Source: Verrucomicrobiaceae bacterium E54 (lineage in GTDB: Bacteria; Verrucomicrobiota; Verrucomicrobiia; Verrucomicrobiales; Akkermansiaceae). From it: DNA of 64,000 nt. This document shows, one piece after another, positions 41,549 to 49,993 of the stretch. The stretch is from assembly GCA_022548915.1 (NCBI GenBank), contig JAKZES010000016.1:1-64000 (forward strand), in the 5' to 3' direction. How positions within the stretch are numbered: the first letter of the stretch is position 1; each line of letters opens with the position of its first letter. The notes below the pieces were generated by a model. The model had not been told where the DNA came from. It searched no databases and saw only the letters and a program-made list of their open reading frames with translations. Made by a program: the position numbers and the translations under genes.

Positions 41549-41591
41549 ATGCATGGCGGATTGAGTGAATTGTTCAATCCAAAATGAACAA
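41549..41591 (-). promoter_or_regulatory. palindromic operator and promoter-like region, copy A
   Basis: TTGTTCA-ATCCAAAA-TGAACAA (41,570-41,591) is a perfect 7-bp inverted repeat with an 8-bp spacer. On the minus strand TTGAAC (41,577-41,572) overlaps it and could be a -35 box; 17 bp later stands ATGCAT (41,554-41,549), a poor -10. The same palindrome stands before the GbsR-like gene, which makes that protein the likely ligand. Confidence 0.65.
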
Positions 41592-41616
41592 ATTAGGGGG
41601 ATCCTTGTTTTCCTCT

Positions 41617-42168
41617 TCAGGGCAAGGGCTTTCGGGGCAGCAGCAGACTGAAGAGATCGACCTCGACCACGTGGGGTTCGCCGAGAAACTCCAGCAGCAC
41701 CTTGACCCGCTCGCGGCCGGGCAGCACCGCCACCACCTCGCCCCGGAATCCCCCGAGCGGCCCACTGGCGATCTCGATCTCCTCCCCCGCCTCGATCCGC
41801 GGGGCCACCGTCAGGGTTTCCTCCTCGCCCGACTCTTCGGCGTGGCGGGCGACCTCGGCCCGGAGGACCTCAATGAACTCCTCGGGCACCGGCGGCACCT
41901 CGGTGCCAAATCGCACCAGGCCCCGCACCGCCTGCGAGTAGATCACCATGCGCTCCATCTCGCTCAGATCGAAGCGCGCCATGATGTAGCCGGGGAACAG
42001 GGCCTCGATCCACCAGACCTTGCCGCGGCGCGTTGCCTTGCGGTAGCGCAGACGGGGGCAGAAGACCTCGACGCCCTCCAGATCGCGCAGGTGCCGGGCG
42101 GCGACATGCTCGCGCTTCGGCTGCGTCTTCACGCAGTACCACAGCGGCTCACTGGCGCCGGAAGTCAT
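41617..42168 (-). CDS. NusG-paralogue transcription antiterminator (RfaH/UpxY type)
   Basis: Start at ATG 42168, overlapping the regulator's stop as ATGA; 183 residues. The NGN domain opens with PLWYCVKTQPKREHVAARHL and contains WWIEALFPGYIMARFDL; the C-terminal KOW-like part is GPLGGFRGEVVAVLPGRERV. This is the RfaH/UpxY/LoaP class and not housekeeping NusG. Such proteins bind RNA polymerase at leader sites and prevent premature termination in long polysaccharide operons. It is translationally coupled to a GbsR-type gene and stands immediately upstream of the operon whose leader carries an ops-like site. Confidence 0.9.
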   Translation of the reverse strand: MTSGASEPLWYCVKTQPKREHVAARHLRDLEGVEVFCPRLRYRKATRRGKVWWIEALFPGYIMARFDLSEMERMVIYSQAVRGLVRFGTEVPPVPEEFIEVLRAEVARHAEESGEEETLTVAPRIEAGEEIEIASGPLGGFRGEVVAVLPGRERVKVLLEFLGEPHVVEVDLFSLLLPRKPLP

Positions 42169-42677
42169 TGACCGAGCACCTTTTGCATCAGCGGGAGCAT
42201 CATCCTCGCCCGCTTCATCCAACCTTCCAGCTTGGCCACCCGCTCGTCGTAGAACTCGCGCGATTCCCGGTCCTCCTCGGCGGCCACCGCCTCGAAAAGC
42301 CGGCCGACCTTGAGCTGGCCGCTCTCGAGGTGCGGCCGCACCTGCTCGCGAATGAAGCCACCGGCCAGGCGCTTGAGATCGACCGCCGCCTCGAAGTGCG
42401 CCCGGCGCATCCCCGGAACCTCGGCCTCCTTCACCGCTCCCAGCCCGCGCAGGGTCCGCAGGCCCTGACTGGCCGAGCCCTTGCTGATCCCGAGTCGCTG
42501 CACAAGGTCGTCGAGCGAAAGCGGATCCCGGCTGATGAAGAGCAGGCCGTAGATCTCCCCCACCGATCCCGGCATGCCGAGCACGCGAACACCGTCCACG
42601 AAGAAGTCGACGATCTGGCGTTCCAGGTCGCTCAGTCCGGCAACCGGAACCGATCCGCTTTCCTCAAGCTCGGGCAT
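42165..42677 (-). CDS. GbsR/MarR family transcriptional regulator
   Basis: Start at ATG 42677 (MPELEESGSVPVAGLSDLER), 170 residues; a TTG at 42713 lies inside the operator and is unlikely. GSVGEIYGLLFISRDPLSLD, DLVQRLGISKGSASQGLRTL and RGLGAVKEAEVPGMRRAHFE form the winged helix typical of the GbsR group. The coiled C-terminal tail probably dimerises. The palindrome GTTCA-N8-TGAAC lies 31-48 bp upstream and recurs before the polysaccharide operon, suggesting autoregulation and control of that operon. It is coupled to the antiterminator gene by a 4-bp overlap. Confidence 0.85.
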   Translation of the reverse strand: MPELEESGSVPVAGLSDLERQIVDFFVDGVRVLGMPGSVGEIYGLLFISRDPLSLDDLVQRLGISKGSASQGLRTLRGLGAVKEAEVPGMRRAHFEAAVDLKRLAGGFIREQVRPHLESGQLKVGRLFEAVAAEEDRESREFYDERVAKLEGWMKRARMMLPLMQKVLGQ

Positions 42678-42684
42678 GCTCGGT

Positions 42685-42727
42685 CGAATAGGGAGAATCC
42701 GAGGATCGTTCAATCAAAAATGAACAA
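42685..42727 (-). promoter_or_regulatory. operator and promoter of the GbsR-antiterminator operon
   Basis: Palindrome GTTCA-ATCAAAAA-TGAAC (42,708-42,725). On the minus strand the overlapping TTGAAC (42,713-42,708) is followed after exactly 17 bp by TATTCG (42,690-42,685), a plausible -35/-10 pair. Binding at the palindrome would occlude the -35 box. Transcription would begin very near the ATG, so the leader is short. Confidence 0.65.
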
Positions 42728-42738
42728 TCGCGCCCGCC

Positions 42739-45700
42739 TCACTCCGCCAGCCACCGCCCGAGCGCGGCCTCGAGCTGGGCGCTGCGGCGGACCGCAAAAG
42801 CCTCGCCCAGTTCCACCGTCGCCCGCTTGCCGGCGGAGTTCTGGAAATGAATCACCACCGGGGTCTTGCCGGGATGGGCCTCGATCACCTCGCGGATCTG
42901 CTGCAGGTCCCGCTCCGAATGCCGCGCGGTCCAGAGCGACAGCTCGACGAACTTCGAGCTCGTGCCATTGCCCCGCATCTTGAGCTCGTTGATCTCGGAG
43001 CCGGTGATCCGCCGCGAGTCGGTGCGGTCGTCGATCTGGAGCTGACCCTTGAAGCGGATCACCTTGCCCGAGACCAATATGCCGGCATCGCGGGCCGGAA
43101 CGAAGCTCTCGCCCCAGACCACCACCTCGCGCGAGCCGGTGAAATCCTCGACCACCAGGATCCCGAAGGGCTTGCCCTTGCGGGTCATCTTGGTTTCCAC
43201 GCTGCGAACCATGCCGGCGAAGGCGAAGCGGTCGCGCGGATTGCGGATCTCGATGTCATCGACCAGCCCCAGCTTGTGGTAGCGGTCGGAGTCCAGGATC
43301 CTGCGGAACTTGTCCAGCGGGTGACCGGTCACGTAGAAGCCGAGCAGTTCCTTTTCCATCTCGAGCCGCTCGTCCTTGGACCACTCCTCGACCTCCGCCA
43401 CCCCCACGGCACCGGTCTGGGGCGCGCCGCCGAAGTCCATGGTGTCGAAAAGCGCCTCCTGGCCCGCCGCGCGGTCGCGCTGTGCCGATGACGCGCTCGC
43501 CGCCACGCTCTCGAGCCGCGAGTCCATCGCGGCGCGGGTCTCCCCGGTCCAGTCGAAGGCACCCGCCTTGACCAGGTTCTCCAGGATCCGCTTGTTGATC
43601 ACCTTGGAATCGAGCCGGTCGGCGAAGTCGTCGAGCGACTCGAAGGCGCCGTTCGCCTCCCGTTCCTCGATGGCCCGGGCCATCGCCCCCCCGCCGACGT
43701 TCTTGATCGCGGCCAGCCCGTAGCGGATCGCCATCGCCCCGCCCGGGGTTTTCTCCGGGGCGAAGCGCAGCTTCGAGCGGTTCAGGTCCGGCGGCAGGAT
43801 CTCGATGCCCATCCGGTGGCACTCGGCCACGAAGACGCCGATCTTGTCGGTGTTGTGGATCTCGTTGGAGAGCAGGCCGCACATGAACTCGACCGGAAAG
43901 TTGGCCTTCAGGTAGGCGGTCCAGTAGGAGATGTGGCCGTAGCAGGCCGAGTGCGACTTGTTGAAGCCGTAGCCGGCGAACATCGCGATCTTGTCGAAGA
44001 TCGCGTTGGCCAGCCTTTCGTCGATGCCGTTGGTCTCGCGGCAGCCCTCGACGAAGGTCTTCCGCTGCTTGTCCATCTCGGACTTCTTCTTCTTGCCCAT
44101 CGCGCGGCGCAGCAGGTCGGCGCCGCCGAGCGTGTAGCCGGCGAGCATCTTGGCCGCATTCTGCACCTGCTCCTGGTAGATCATCACGCCGTAGGTCTCG
44201 CCGCAGATCTCCTCCAGGAGCGGATGCTCGTACATCGGCTTCTTGCCACGCTTCACCTCGATCATCTGGTCGATGAACTGCATCGCGCCCGGACGGTAGA
44301 GGGCCAGCAGGTCGATGATGTCCTCGATCCTCTCGATGCCGTACTTGCGGCAGGTCTCGACCATGCCGCCGGACTCGAGCTGGAACACGCCCATCGTCTC
44401 GCCCCGATTGAGGATCTCGAAGGTCTTGTGGTCATCCAGCGAGATCTTGAAGATGTCGAAATCGGGGGTGTGCGTGTGGATGTGCTCCACCGCCTCGTGG
44501 ATCACCGTGAGGTTCTTGAGGCCGAGGAAGTCCATCTTCAAGAGGCCCACCTCGGTGATCGCCCCCATGTCGTACTGGGTCACCACCTCGCCCTCGCTCG
44601 CGAGCGTCAGCGGCACGTGGTCGTCGAGCGGACGGTCGCCGATGACGACCCCCGCCGCGTGCACGCCGACGTTGCGGGTCAGGCCCTCGAGCTTGAGCGC
44701 CGCGTCCCACAGCTCCTGGTAGGTGGTCGAGCTCTCGATCAGCTCGCGCAGCTCGGCCTTCGAGTCCCACTCGCCCTTGAGCTTCACCCCGGGCTTGGCC
44801 TCGATCATCTTGGCGATCTGGTCCGCCTCGCCGTAGGAGATGCCCATCACCCGGGCGACGTCGCGGATCACGCTCTTCGCCCCGAGGGTGCCGTAGGTGA
44901 TGATGTGGGAAACACTACGGCTGCCGTACTTGCGCCGGACGTATTCGATCACCTCGGGCCGGCGGGTCTGGCAGAAGTCGATGTCGACGTCCGGCGGGCT
45001 GATCCGCTCGGGGTTGAGGAAGCGCTCGAAGAGCAGCCCGAAGCGCATCGGGCAGATGTCGGTGATGCCCATGGTGTAGGCCACCAGCGACCCGGCCGCC
45101 GAGCCCCGGCCGGGGCCGACCGGGATGTCGTTGTCCCGCGCCCAGTTGATGAAGTCGGCGGTGATCAGGAAGTAGGAGGCGAACCCCAGCTGGTTGATCG
45201 TGTCGATCTCGTACTCGAGCCGCTGGACCAGCTCCGGATCCGCGGCCTTCTCCTTGCCGTAGCGCTTCTCTAGGCCTTCGAAGCAGACCTTGCGGAAATA
45301 CTCGTCGCGGGGCGAACCGTCGGGCGAGTCGAACTGCGGATACTTTTCCGAACTGGTGGCATCCAGCTCCATCCGCACGTTGCAGCGCTCGGCGATTTCG
45401 AGCGTCGCATCGCAGGCCTGCGGCACCGCCGCGAAGAGCTCGCGCATCTCGTCCGCCGTCTTGAAATAGACCTCCTCGGAGTAGCGCATGCGGTTCTCGT
45501 CGATGAGCAGCTTGCCGGTGCCGATGCAGATCATCACGTCGTGCGCCTCGTGGTCCTCGCGGTTGAGGAAATGGACGTCGTTTGCCGCCACCGGCTTCAG
45601 GCCCAGTTCCTTGCCGAGCTGCAGCAGGCGCGGCATCACGTCGAGCTGCTTCTCGAGGCCGTGGTCGTGGATTTCGACGTAGGTGTTGTCCCTGCCGAAG

Positions 45701-46203
45701 ATTTCCGCCAGCTCGGCCATCGTCTCGCGCGCCTTGTCGAGGTCTCCGGCGAGCAGCCATTCGTTCACCGGGCCGGAGATGCATCCGGTCAGGCAGATGA
45801 TCCCCTCGTGAAACTCGCGCAGCGTCGCCCGATCGACCCGCGGCTTGCCATAGTAGAGGCCCTCCAGGTGGCCCCTGGTCACCAGCTTCTGCAGGTTGGC
45901 CCAGCCCTCGTCGGTCTCGGCCAGCAGGGTCAGGTGGGTGGTGCGCTTGCGACCCGGGACCTCCTTCTTGTCCGCCATGTCGCCCGGGGCGAGGTAGATC
46001 TCGCAGCCGAAGATCGGCTTCACGCCCTCGGCGGTGCAGGCCTGGAAGAATTCGACCGCCCCGAAGAGGTTGCCGTGGTCGGTCATCGCCACCGCCGGCA
46101 TCCCCAGCTCCTTCGCGCGCCTGGCGAGCTGCTTGCAGCGGTTCATGCCGTCGAGCAGCGAGTATTCCGTGTGAACGTGGAGGTGGACGAAGGAGTCGGG
46201 CAT
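42739..46203 (-). CDS. dnaE: DNA polymerase III alpha subunit
   Basis: Replicative polymerase of 1154 residues, normal for DnaE1. The PHP domain begins FVHLHVHTEYSLLDGMNRCK. The polymerase core contains VGPGRGSAAGSLVAYTMGI, the catalytic Asp cluster in SPPDVDIDFCQTRRPEVIEY, and GYGFNKSHSACYGHISYWTA. An OB-fold region follows near residue 1000 (FAFAGMVRSVETKMTRKGKP). It precedes the gbsR-type gene on the same strand with only about 60 bp between, but that gap holds the regulator's own promoter-operator. It is a core gene and a good marker for placing the organism. Confidence 0.98.
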   Translation of the reverse strand: MPDSFVHLHVHTEYSLLDGMNRCKQLARRAKELGMPAVAMTDHGNLFGAVEFFQACTAEGVKPIFGCEIYLAPGDMADKKEVPGRKRTTHLTLLAETDEGWANLQKLVTRGHLEGLYYGKPRVDRATLREFHEGIICLTGCISGPVNEWLLAGDLDKARETMAELAEIFGRDNTYVEIHDHGLEKQLDVMPRLLQLGKELGLKPVAANDVHFLNREDHEAHDVMICIGTGKLLIDENRMRYSEEVYFKTADEMRELFAAVPQACDATLEIAERCNVRMELDATSSEKYPQFDSPDGSPRDEYFRKVCFEGLEKRYGKEKAADPELVQRLEYEIDTINQLGFASYFLITADFINWARDNDIPVGPGRGSAAGSLVAYTMGITDICPMRFGLLFERFLNPERISPPDVDIDFCQTRRPEVIEYVRRKYGSRSVSHIITYGTLGAKSVIRDVARVMGISYGEADQIAKMIEAKPGVKLKGEWDSKAELRELIESSTTYQELWDAALKLEGLTRNVGVHAAGVVIGDRPLDDHVPLTLASEGEVVTQYDMGAITEVGLLKMDFLGLKNLTVIHEAVEHIHTHTPDFDIFKISLDDHKTFEILNRGETMGVFQLESGGMVETCRKYGIERIEDIIDLLALYRPGAMQFIDQMIEVKRGKKPMYEHPLLEEICGETYGVMIYQEQVQNAAKMLAGYTLGGADLLRRAMGKKKKSEMDKQRKTFVEGCRETNGIDERLANAIFDKIAMFAGYGFNKSHSACYGHISYWTAYLKANFPVEFMCGLLSNEIHNTDKIGVFVAECHRMGIEILPPDLNRSKLRFAPEKTPGGAMAIRYGLAAIKNVGGGAMARAIEEREANGAFESLDDFADRLDSKVINKRILENLVKAGAFDWTGETRAAMDSRLESVAASASSAQRDRAAGQEALFDTMDFGGAPQTGAVGVAEVEEWSKDERLEMEKELLGFYVTGHPLDKFRRILDSDRYHKLGLVDDIEIRNPRDRFAFAGMVRSVETKMTRKGKPFGILVVEDFTGSREVVVWGESFVPARDAGILVSGKVIRFKGQLQIDDRTDSRRITGSEINELKMRGNGTSSKFVELSLWTARHSERDLQQIREVIEAHPGKTPVVIHFQNSAGKRATVELGEAFAVRRSAQLEAALGRWLAE

Positions 46204-46270
46204 CGGGTGCCGCCGACCTTGGCAACCCGCGGGCGGGAGGGCAAGGCGGCGCGAACGTGACGGCGGAATT

Positions 46271-46525
46271 TCAGCGGATACCGGAGACTACTCCCCCCGG
46301 CTCCCAGACTTCCGAAGCCCGCAACCTGGCTTCCTTCAGCAGTCCGAGCGTCCCGTGACGGGTGCACCATTCCCGGATGTAGTCCCAGTCCAGGGTTGCT
46401 TCCCCCTGATTCATGAAATCGCAGTTCGGATCGGCCAAAGACAAGGCACGCGGAACGAACGGCCCCTCGCTGTGGCGACCCCGCCAGGATTCCGGAATGC
46501 ATTCGCGGCAATTCCAGGACCTCAC
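46271..46525 (-). CDS. small protein coupled to the nucleotidyltransferase gene
   Basis: A GTG at 46525 overlaps the upstream stop as GTGA and opens 84 codons (VRSWNCRECIPESWRGRHSE to GVVSGIR). The stretch LDWDYIREWCTRHGTLGLLK recalls the C-terminal segment of some nucleotidyltransferase-fold proteins. It may be the remaining part of a split or shortened gene. Function is not assigned. Confidence 0.45.
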   Translation of the reverse strand: MRSWNCRECIPESWRGRHSEGPFVPRALSLADPNCDFMNQGEATLDWDYIREWCTRHGTLGLLKEARLRASEVWEPGGVVSGIR

Positions 46526-46971
46526 GGGAGCTCCTCGAGATCGAGAAGATCCTTGGTGCGCCCGCTGGCGCACTTCGCTGCCTTGAGATCCTCGAGGCCG
46601 ACGAAGGGAACGTCGAGGGACCCGATCTTCACGGTCGTGCGTCTTGGGAGGCAGTCCTCGAAATCCACGCCCGGGATGCGGGTGAAAAGCCCAAGGCGCA
46701 TCGGCTCGAAGCCCATGCGGATGATCTCCCGCTGGTCGGTGATCATCCGCTCCGAGATCTCTTCTCCTGAAAAGCCGAAATCGCGCAACACGGCAACGAC
46801 CCGAGCCGCGTTCTCCTCCGAGGCATCAATCCACAGATCCAGGTCGCCGGTGTAGCGCGGCCGGGAGTAATGCACGACCGCATAACCGCCGATCACCAGA
46901 AACCGCACCTCATGGCTGAGGCACAAGCTCAAGAAATCTTTGAAGTCGGCGGCTAGTCGGATCCTCGCCAT
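46522..46971 (-). CDS. nucleotidyltransferase-fold protein (DUF6036-like)
   Basis: Protein of 149 residues. VRFLVIGGYAVVHYSRPRYT followed by GDLDLWIDAS is a nucleotidyltransferase signature (GG and DxD) used by AbiEii-type and DUF6036-type proteins. The gene overlaps a small upstream gene by 62 bp and the downstream small gene by 4 bp. Such coupled cassettes are commonly toxin-antitoxin-like, with the nucleotidyltransferase as toxin or modifier; that role is inferred here. Confidence 0.7.
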   Translation of the reverse strand: MARIRLAADFKDFLSLCLSHEVRFLVIGGYAVVHYSRPRYTGDLDLWIDASEENAARVVAVLRDFGFSGEEISERMITDQREIIRMGFEPMRLGLFTRIPGVDFEDCLPRRTTVKIGSLDVPFVGLEDLKAAKCASGRTKDLLDLEELP

Positions 46972-47131
46972 AAATCATCTCCCTCAAGTTTTCCAGCGCA
47001 TTGAGACGCTCCGCCGGACTGGCCGCGAGCCAGTATTCCCGGGTCTGCCGCTCGGCTTCCTCGAAACTCGCGGCAGTCTCGATGGTCCAGCGTCGCCGGG
47101 AACGGCGTCGTGCCTCCAAGTCGCTCACCAC
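46910..47131 (-). CDS. small antitoxin-like protein
   Basis: Protein of 73 residues: strongly basic start (LEARRRSRRRWTIETAASFE), then EAERQTREYWLAASPAERLN and LENLREMIYGEDPTSRRLQR. The ExxRQxREYWLxxSPxERL pattern is common in short proteins encoded directly before DUF6036-type nucleotidyltransferases. Expected to be the partner of the next gene; DNA-binding is possible but unproven. Confidence 0.62.
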   Translation of the reverse strand: MVSDLEARRRSRRRWTIETAASFEEAERQTREYWLAASPAERLNALENLREMIYGEDPTSRRLQRFLELVPQP

Positions 47132-47376
47132 AAAACCCTAAGCGAATCCCCCGCAGCCGTCCACGCCAATGAGCCCGTGAACGGGCAGGGACTCCGCGCC
47201 CTGTCGCCCGCCGGAGCAAAGATTCTCATGTTTTTCTCATCCATGCCGGAGTGCATCGATGAGAACGGGATTGCGGCAAGCCTGCTCCCGCCCGGCACCC
47301 TTGTCGGCCTCTGCTGCACGGTGACGCAACGGCGCTTCACCTTTGCCTTTCCCGGGAAAACGGGGATACTTCCGCC
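47132..47376. other. divergent intergenic region
   Basis: 245 bp between the leftward antitoxin-like gene and the rightward secreted-protein gene. It should hold both promoters, but I see no clear consensus boxes. A GGAAAACGG stretch lies shortly before the ATG at 47,377. Confidence 0.4.
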
Positions 47377-48126
47377 ATGAAGATGCCTCTCCTGCTAGCC
47401 ATGGCGGTTCTTCTCGGCGCTCCGGCACTTCGGGCCGAGCCCCGCGTTTTCACCAATACCGAAGGTCGCTCCGTGAAGGCCGAGCTTGTCGCCCTCGAGG
47501 ACGACAAGACCGTGGTCATGCGACTGACCAACCGCAAGATCGCCAAGGTGCCCCTCGACTCACTTTCGAGCAACGACCAGGCCTACGTCCGGAAATGGTG
47601 GGAGGACCACAAGGACAAGCTCGATCCGATGGACTTCGTGCTGAAGATCGATCGCAACACCGACGCCGTGGACCGCAAGACGACCCGCTCCGGCGGCCAG
47701 GGAGGCGGCAACAACCGGAACAACAACAATTTCGCCCCGGAAACGAAGCGCAGCCGCGTCGATGACTACCAGTACGTCTGCGAACTGAAGAACTACCTTC
47801 CACGGGACATCGAGGACATCGACGTCGAGTACACGATCTACAAGCGCGTCAGCCGCCGCGGCAAGGATGGCGGCGACTCGGACACCGAGGAAATCGAGGG
47901 CAGCACGTCGATCCGCCACCTCAAGGCGCTGGGCACGGCCAAGTTCGAAACCGAGATCGTCACCTGTGAGGACAAGTCCAAGACCGGGGGGCGGGGGCCG
48001 CGCGAATGGCATCGCGAGTCGATCCGCGGCGTGGTCTTCCGGCTCAGCAAGGGCGGCAAGACCTTTCTAGAGCAGAGCAATCCCGAGACCCTGCTCGACC
48101 AGCTCGAGCGGGAGGAAAACCAGTAG
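47377..48126 (+). CDS. secreted protein with SHD1-like domain
   Basis: Protein of 249 residues with a signal peptide (MKMPLLLAMAVLLGAPALRA). Residues about 22-72 (RVFTNTEGRSVKAELVALED, VVMRLTNRKIAKVPLDSLSS, DQAYVRKWW) match the SHD1-like domain frequent in exported proteins of Planctomycetes and Verrucomicrobia. A low-complexity Gly/Asn linker (GGQGGGNNRNNNN) separates it from a C-terminal beta-rich region (about 125-245) without a known family. Extracytoplasmic location is likely; function unknown. Confidence 0.78.
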   Translation: MKMPLLLAMAVLLGAPALRAEPRVFTNTEGRSVKAELVALEDDKTVVMRLTNRKIAKVPLDSLSSNDQAYVRKWWEDHKDKLDPMDFVLKIDRNTDAVDRKTTRSGGQGGGNNRNNNNFAPETKRSRVDDYQYVCELKNYLPRDIEDIDVEYTIYKRVSRRGKDGGDSDTEEIEGSTSIRHLKALGTAKFETEIVTCEDKSKTGGRGPREWHRESIRGVVFRLSKGGKTFLEQSNPETLLDQLEREENQ

Positions 48127-48150
48127 GGCGACCCGCGGCTTTCCCCTGCC

Positions 48151-48540
48151 ATGCGTGCCGCGCTCCGAATCCTCATCGCCGCGGTCTGGCTGGTCATGGG
48201 TCTCGGTGCCAAGGTGCTCGGACTGGCACCGCGCCACCGCGAGATCGTCGCCCGCATCCTGGGCGAGGACCACGCCGGCACGCTGACCCTCCTCATCGGT
48301 CTCGGGGAGGTCTTCCTCGCCGGCTGGATCCTCAGCGGCCGCTACCCGAGGCTCTGCGTCGCAGTACAAATCGGGCTGGTGGCCATGATGAACGTCATCG
48401 AGTTCACCATTGCGCGCGACCTCCTACTCTTCGGCGGCTGGAACCTGCTGGTGGCCGTCGCCTTCATGCTCTTCGTGGCTCTCGTCCAGTGGCCCCGACC
48501 CGACACCTCCCTTGCCCCCACCTCATGCTCAAGCGACTGA
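48151..48540 (+). CDS. DoxX-like small membrane protein
   Basis: Protein of 129 residues with four hydrophobic segments (IAAVWLVMGLGAKVLGL, LTLLIGLGEVFLAGWIL, LCVAVQIGLVAMMNVIEF, NLLVAVAFMLFVALVQW), matching DoxX-like proteins in size and topology. It begins 24 bp after the SHD1-like gene and overlaps the next gene by 16 bp. It opens a four-gene set with overlapping ends. Confidence 0.75.
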   Translation: MRAALRILIAAVWLVMGLGAKVLGLAPRHREIVARILGEDHAGTLTLLIGLGEVFLAGWILSGRYPRLCVAVQIGLVAMMNVIEFTIARDLLLFGGWNLLVAVAFMLFVALVQWPRPDTSLAPTSCSSD

Positions 48541-49259
48541 AACGCCACCCCTTCCCCGTGGTCGCGCACTTCGACCGCGTGATGGCGGTCTCCTTCGCGC
48601 TGCCCGCGGAGGTGCTCCGGCCGCTGGTGCCGGAGCCGCTTGAGATCGACACCTGGGAGGGCCTCGGATTCGTGACCGCCGCCCTGGTCTGGACCCGCGG
48701 GCTGCGCCCGGCGGCCCTGCCCGGCTTCCTGGGGCGCGACTTCTTCCTCGGCGGCTACCGCGTCTTCGTCCGGGCCCAGGACGGGGATGGTCGGCGCCTG
48801 AGGGGCCTGCGCATCCTCCGCAGCGAGACCGACCGGCACTTCATGGCCTTCTCCGGCAACCTGCTCACCCACTACAACTACCGTACCATCCGGCTGGAGG
48901 AATCCCCGGGCAGGGTCCGGACGACGCGGCCGGACGGGACCGTCACGCTCGACCTGCGCCACGATTCGTCCACCGAGGCCGGCCTGCCCGAGGGCTCGCC
49001 CTTTCCCGACTGGCGGACGGCCCGCCGCTTCGCCGGACCGATGCCCTTCACCTTCGACCTCGAGAGTCCCGGCCGGATCGTCGTGATCGAAGGCCGGCGG
49101 GCCGACTGGATCCCGCGGCCCTTCCGGGTCGAGTCGTGCCGGCTCTCGCTTTTCGACGAAGGGCCGTTCCGCGCCGCGACGCCGGTTCTCGCGAACGCCT
49201 TCGCTGTCGAGAACATCGACTACCGCTGGGAACGCGGCCGGCTCCTCTCCTCGCCATGA
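48525..49259 (+). CDS. DUF2071-type protein
   Basis: ATG 48525 gives 244 residues beginning MLKRLKRHPFPVVAHFDRVM. ALPAEVLRPLVPEPLEIDTW resembles the opening of DUF2071/acetoacetate-decarboxylase-like proteins, and RILRSETDRHFMAFSGNLLTH is conserved mid-protein. No catalytic function is established. The stop overlaps the next ATG (ATGA). Confidence 0.68.
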   Translation: MLKRLKRHPFPVVAHFDRVMAVSFALPAEVLRPLVPEPLEIDTWEGLGFVTAALVWTRGLRPAALPGFLGRDFFLGGYRVFVRAQDGDGRRLRGLRILRSETDRHFMAFSGNLLTHYNYRTIRLEESPGRVRTTRPDGTVTLDLRHDSSTEAGLPEGSPFPDWRTARRFAGPMPFTFDLESPGRIVVIEGRRADWIPRPFRVESCRLSLFDEGPFRAATPVLANAFAVENIDYRWERGRLLSSP

Positions 49260-49993
49260 ACCGCTCCCGCTTCCAGGGCGTCCGTACCGTCGTCCGCTTC
49301 AACTGGCCAATCTACGTGGCGGCCGTCGCGGTCCTGGCGGTGACCGCCACAGTGGCCGCTTTGCCGTTTCCGGGCCTGTTCCGCATGGCGGGCACTCTGG
49401 CAGCGGCGGGTGCGCTGTGGTTTCTGCTTGGCTCGTTGGGCGCGACCCACTGGGTCTATGACCGCTCGGATCTCTACCGATGGAACTGGCTTCGATCGCT
49501 CTGCCCCTCCGGCCCGTTCCGCCTGCTCGTCTGCCACACCGGCTTCGACGAGGTGTCCGCGGGACTGCGCGCCACATTTCCCGAAGCGCGGATCGAGGTG
49601 CTCGACCACTTCGACGCCGGAACGATGACCGAGGCATCCATCCGCCGGGCCCGCGCGCTGCATCCGCCTCCTCCCGCCACCCTTGCCGCACCCTTCGACC
49701 GCTGGCCGGACATCAAGGCGGACCTCATCCTCGCCCCCCTCGCCGTCCATGAATTGCGAAGCGTCGGGGAACGCGCCGCGTGGTTCGCCGAAGCCCGCCG
49801 CTCGCTCGAACCCGGGGGTACGATCGTGGTCGTCGAGCACCTGCGCGACCTGCCCAACTTCCTCGCCTTCGGGCCGGGCTTCGTGCATTTCCATACCGCA
49901 GCGGCGTGGCGCCGCTCGTGGCAGCAGGCGGGGCTCGGGTTGGAACGTTCGTTCTCCCTCACCCCCTTCCTCCGGGTCTTCGTTCTGAAATGA
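49256..49993 (+). CDS. membrane-anchored class I SAM-dependent methyltransferase-like protein
   Basis: ATG 49256, 245 residues. Two N-terminal hydrophobic segments (IYVAAVAVLAVTATVAAL and AGTLAAAGALWFLLGSLG) precede a Rossmann-like part with EARIEVLDHFDAGTMTEASI (ribose-binding acidic position), DLILAPLAVHELRSVGERA and SLEPGGTIVVVEHLRDLPNF. The glycine-rich SAM motif is weak (LLVCHTGFDEVSAGL), so activity is uncertain. Overlaps both neighbours by 4 bp. Confidence 0.68.
   Translation: MNRSRFQGVRTVVRFNWPIYVAAVAVLAVTATVAALPFPGLFRMAGTLAAAGALWFLLGSLGATHWVYDRSDLYRWNWLRSLCPSGPFRLLVCHTGFDEVSAGLRATFPEARIEVLDHFDAGTMTEASIRRARALHPPPPATLAAPFDRWPDIKADLILAPLAVHELRSVGERAAWFAEARRSLEPGGTIVVVEHLRDLPNFLAFGPGFVHFHTAAAWRRSWQQAGLGLERSFSLTPFLRVFVLK

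Noticed and set aside
42677-42713. Longer GbsR-like protein from a TTG at 42713
   Set aside because: That start lies inside the palindromic operator and upstream of the -10-like box, so it would not be in the transcript.
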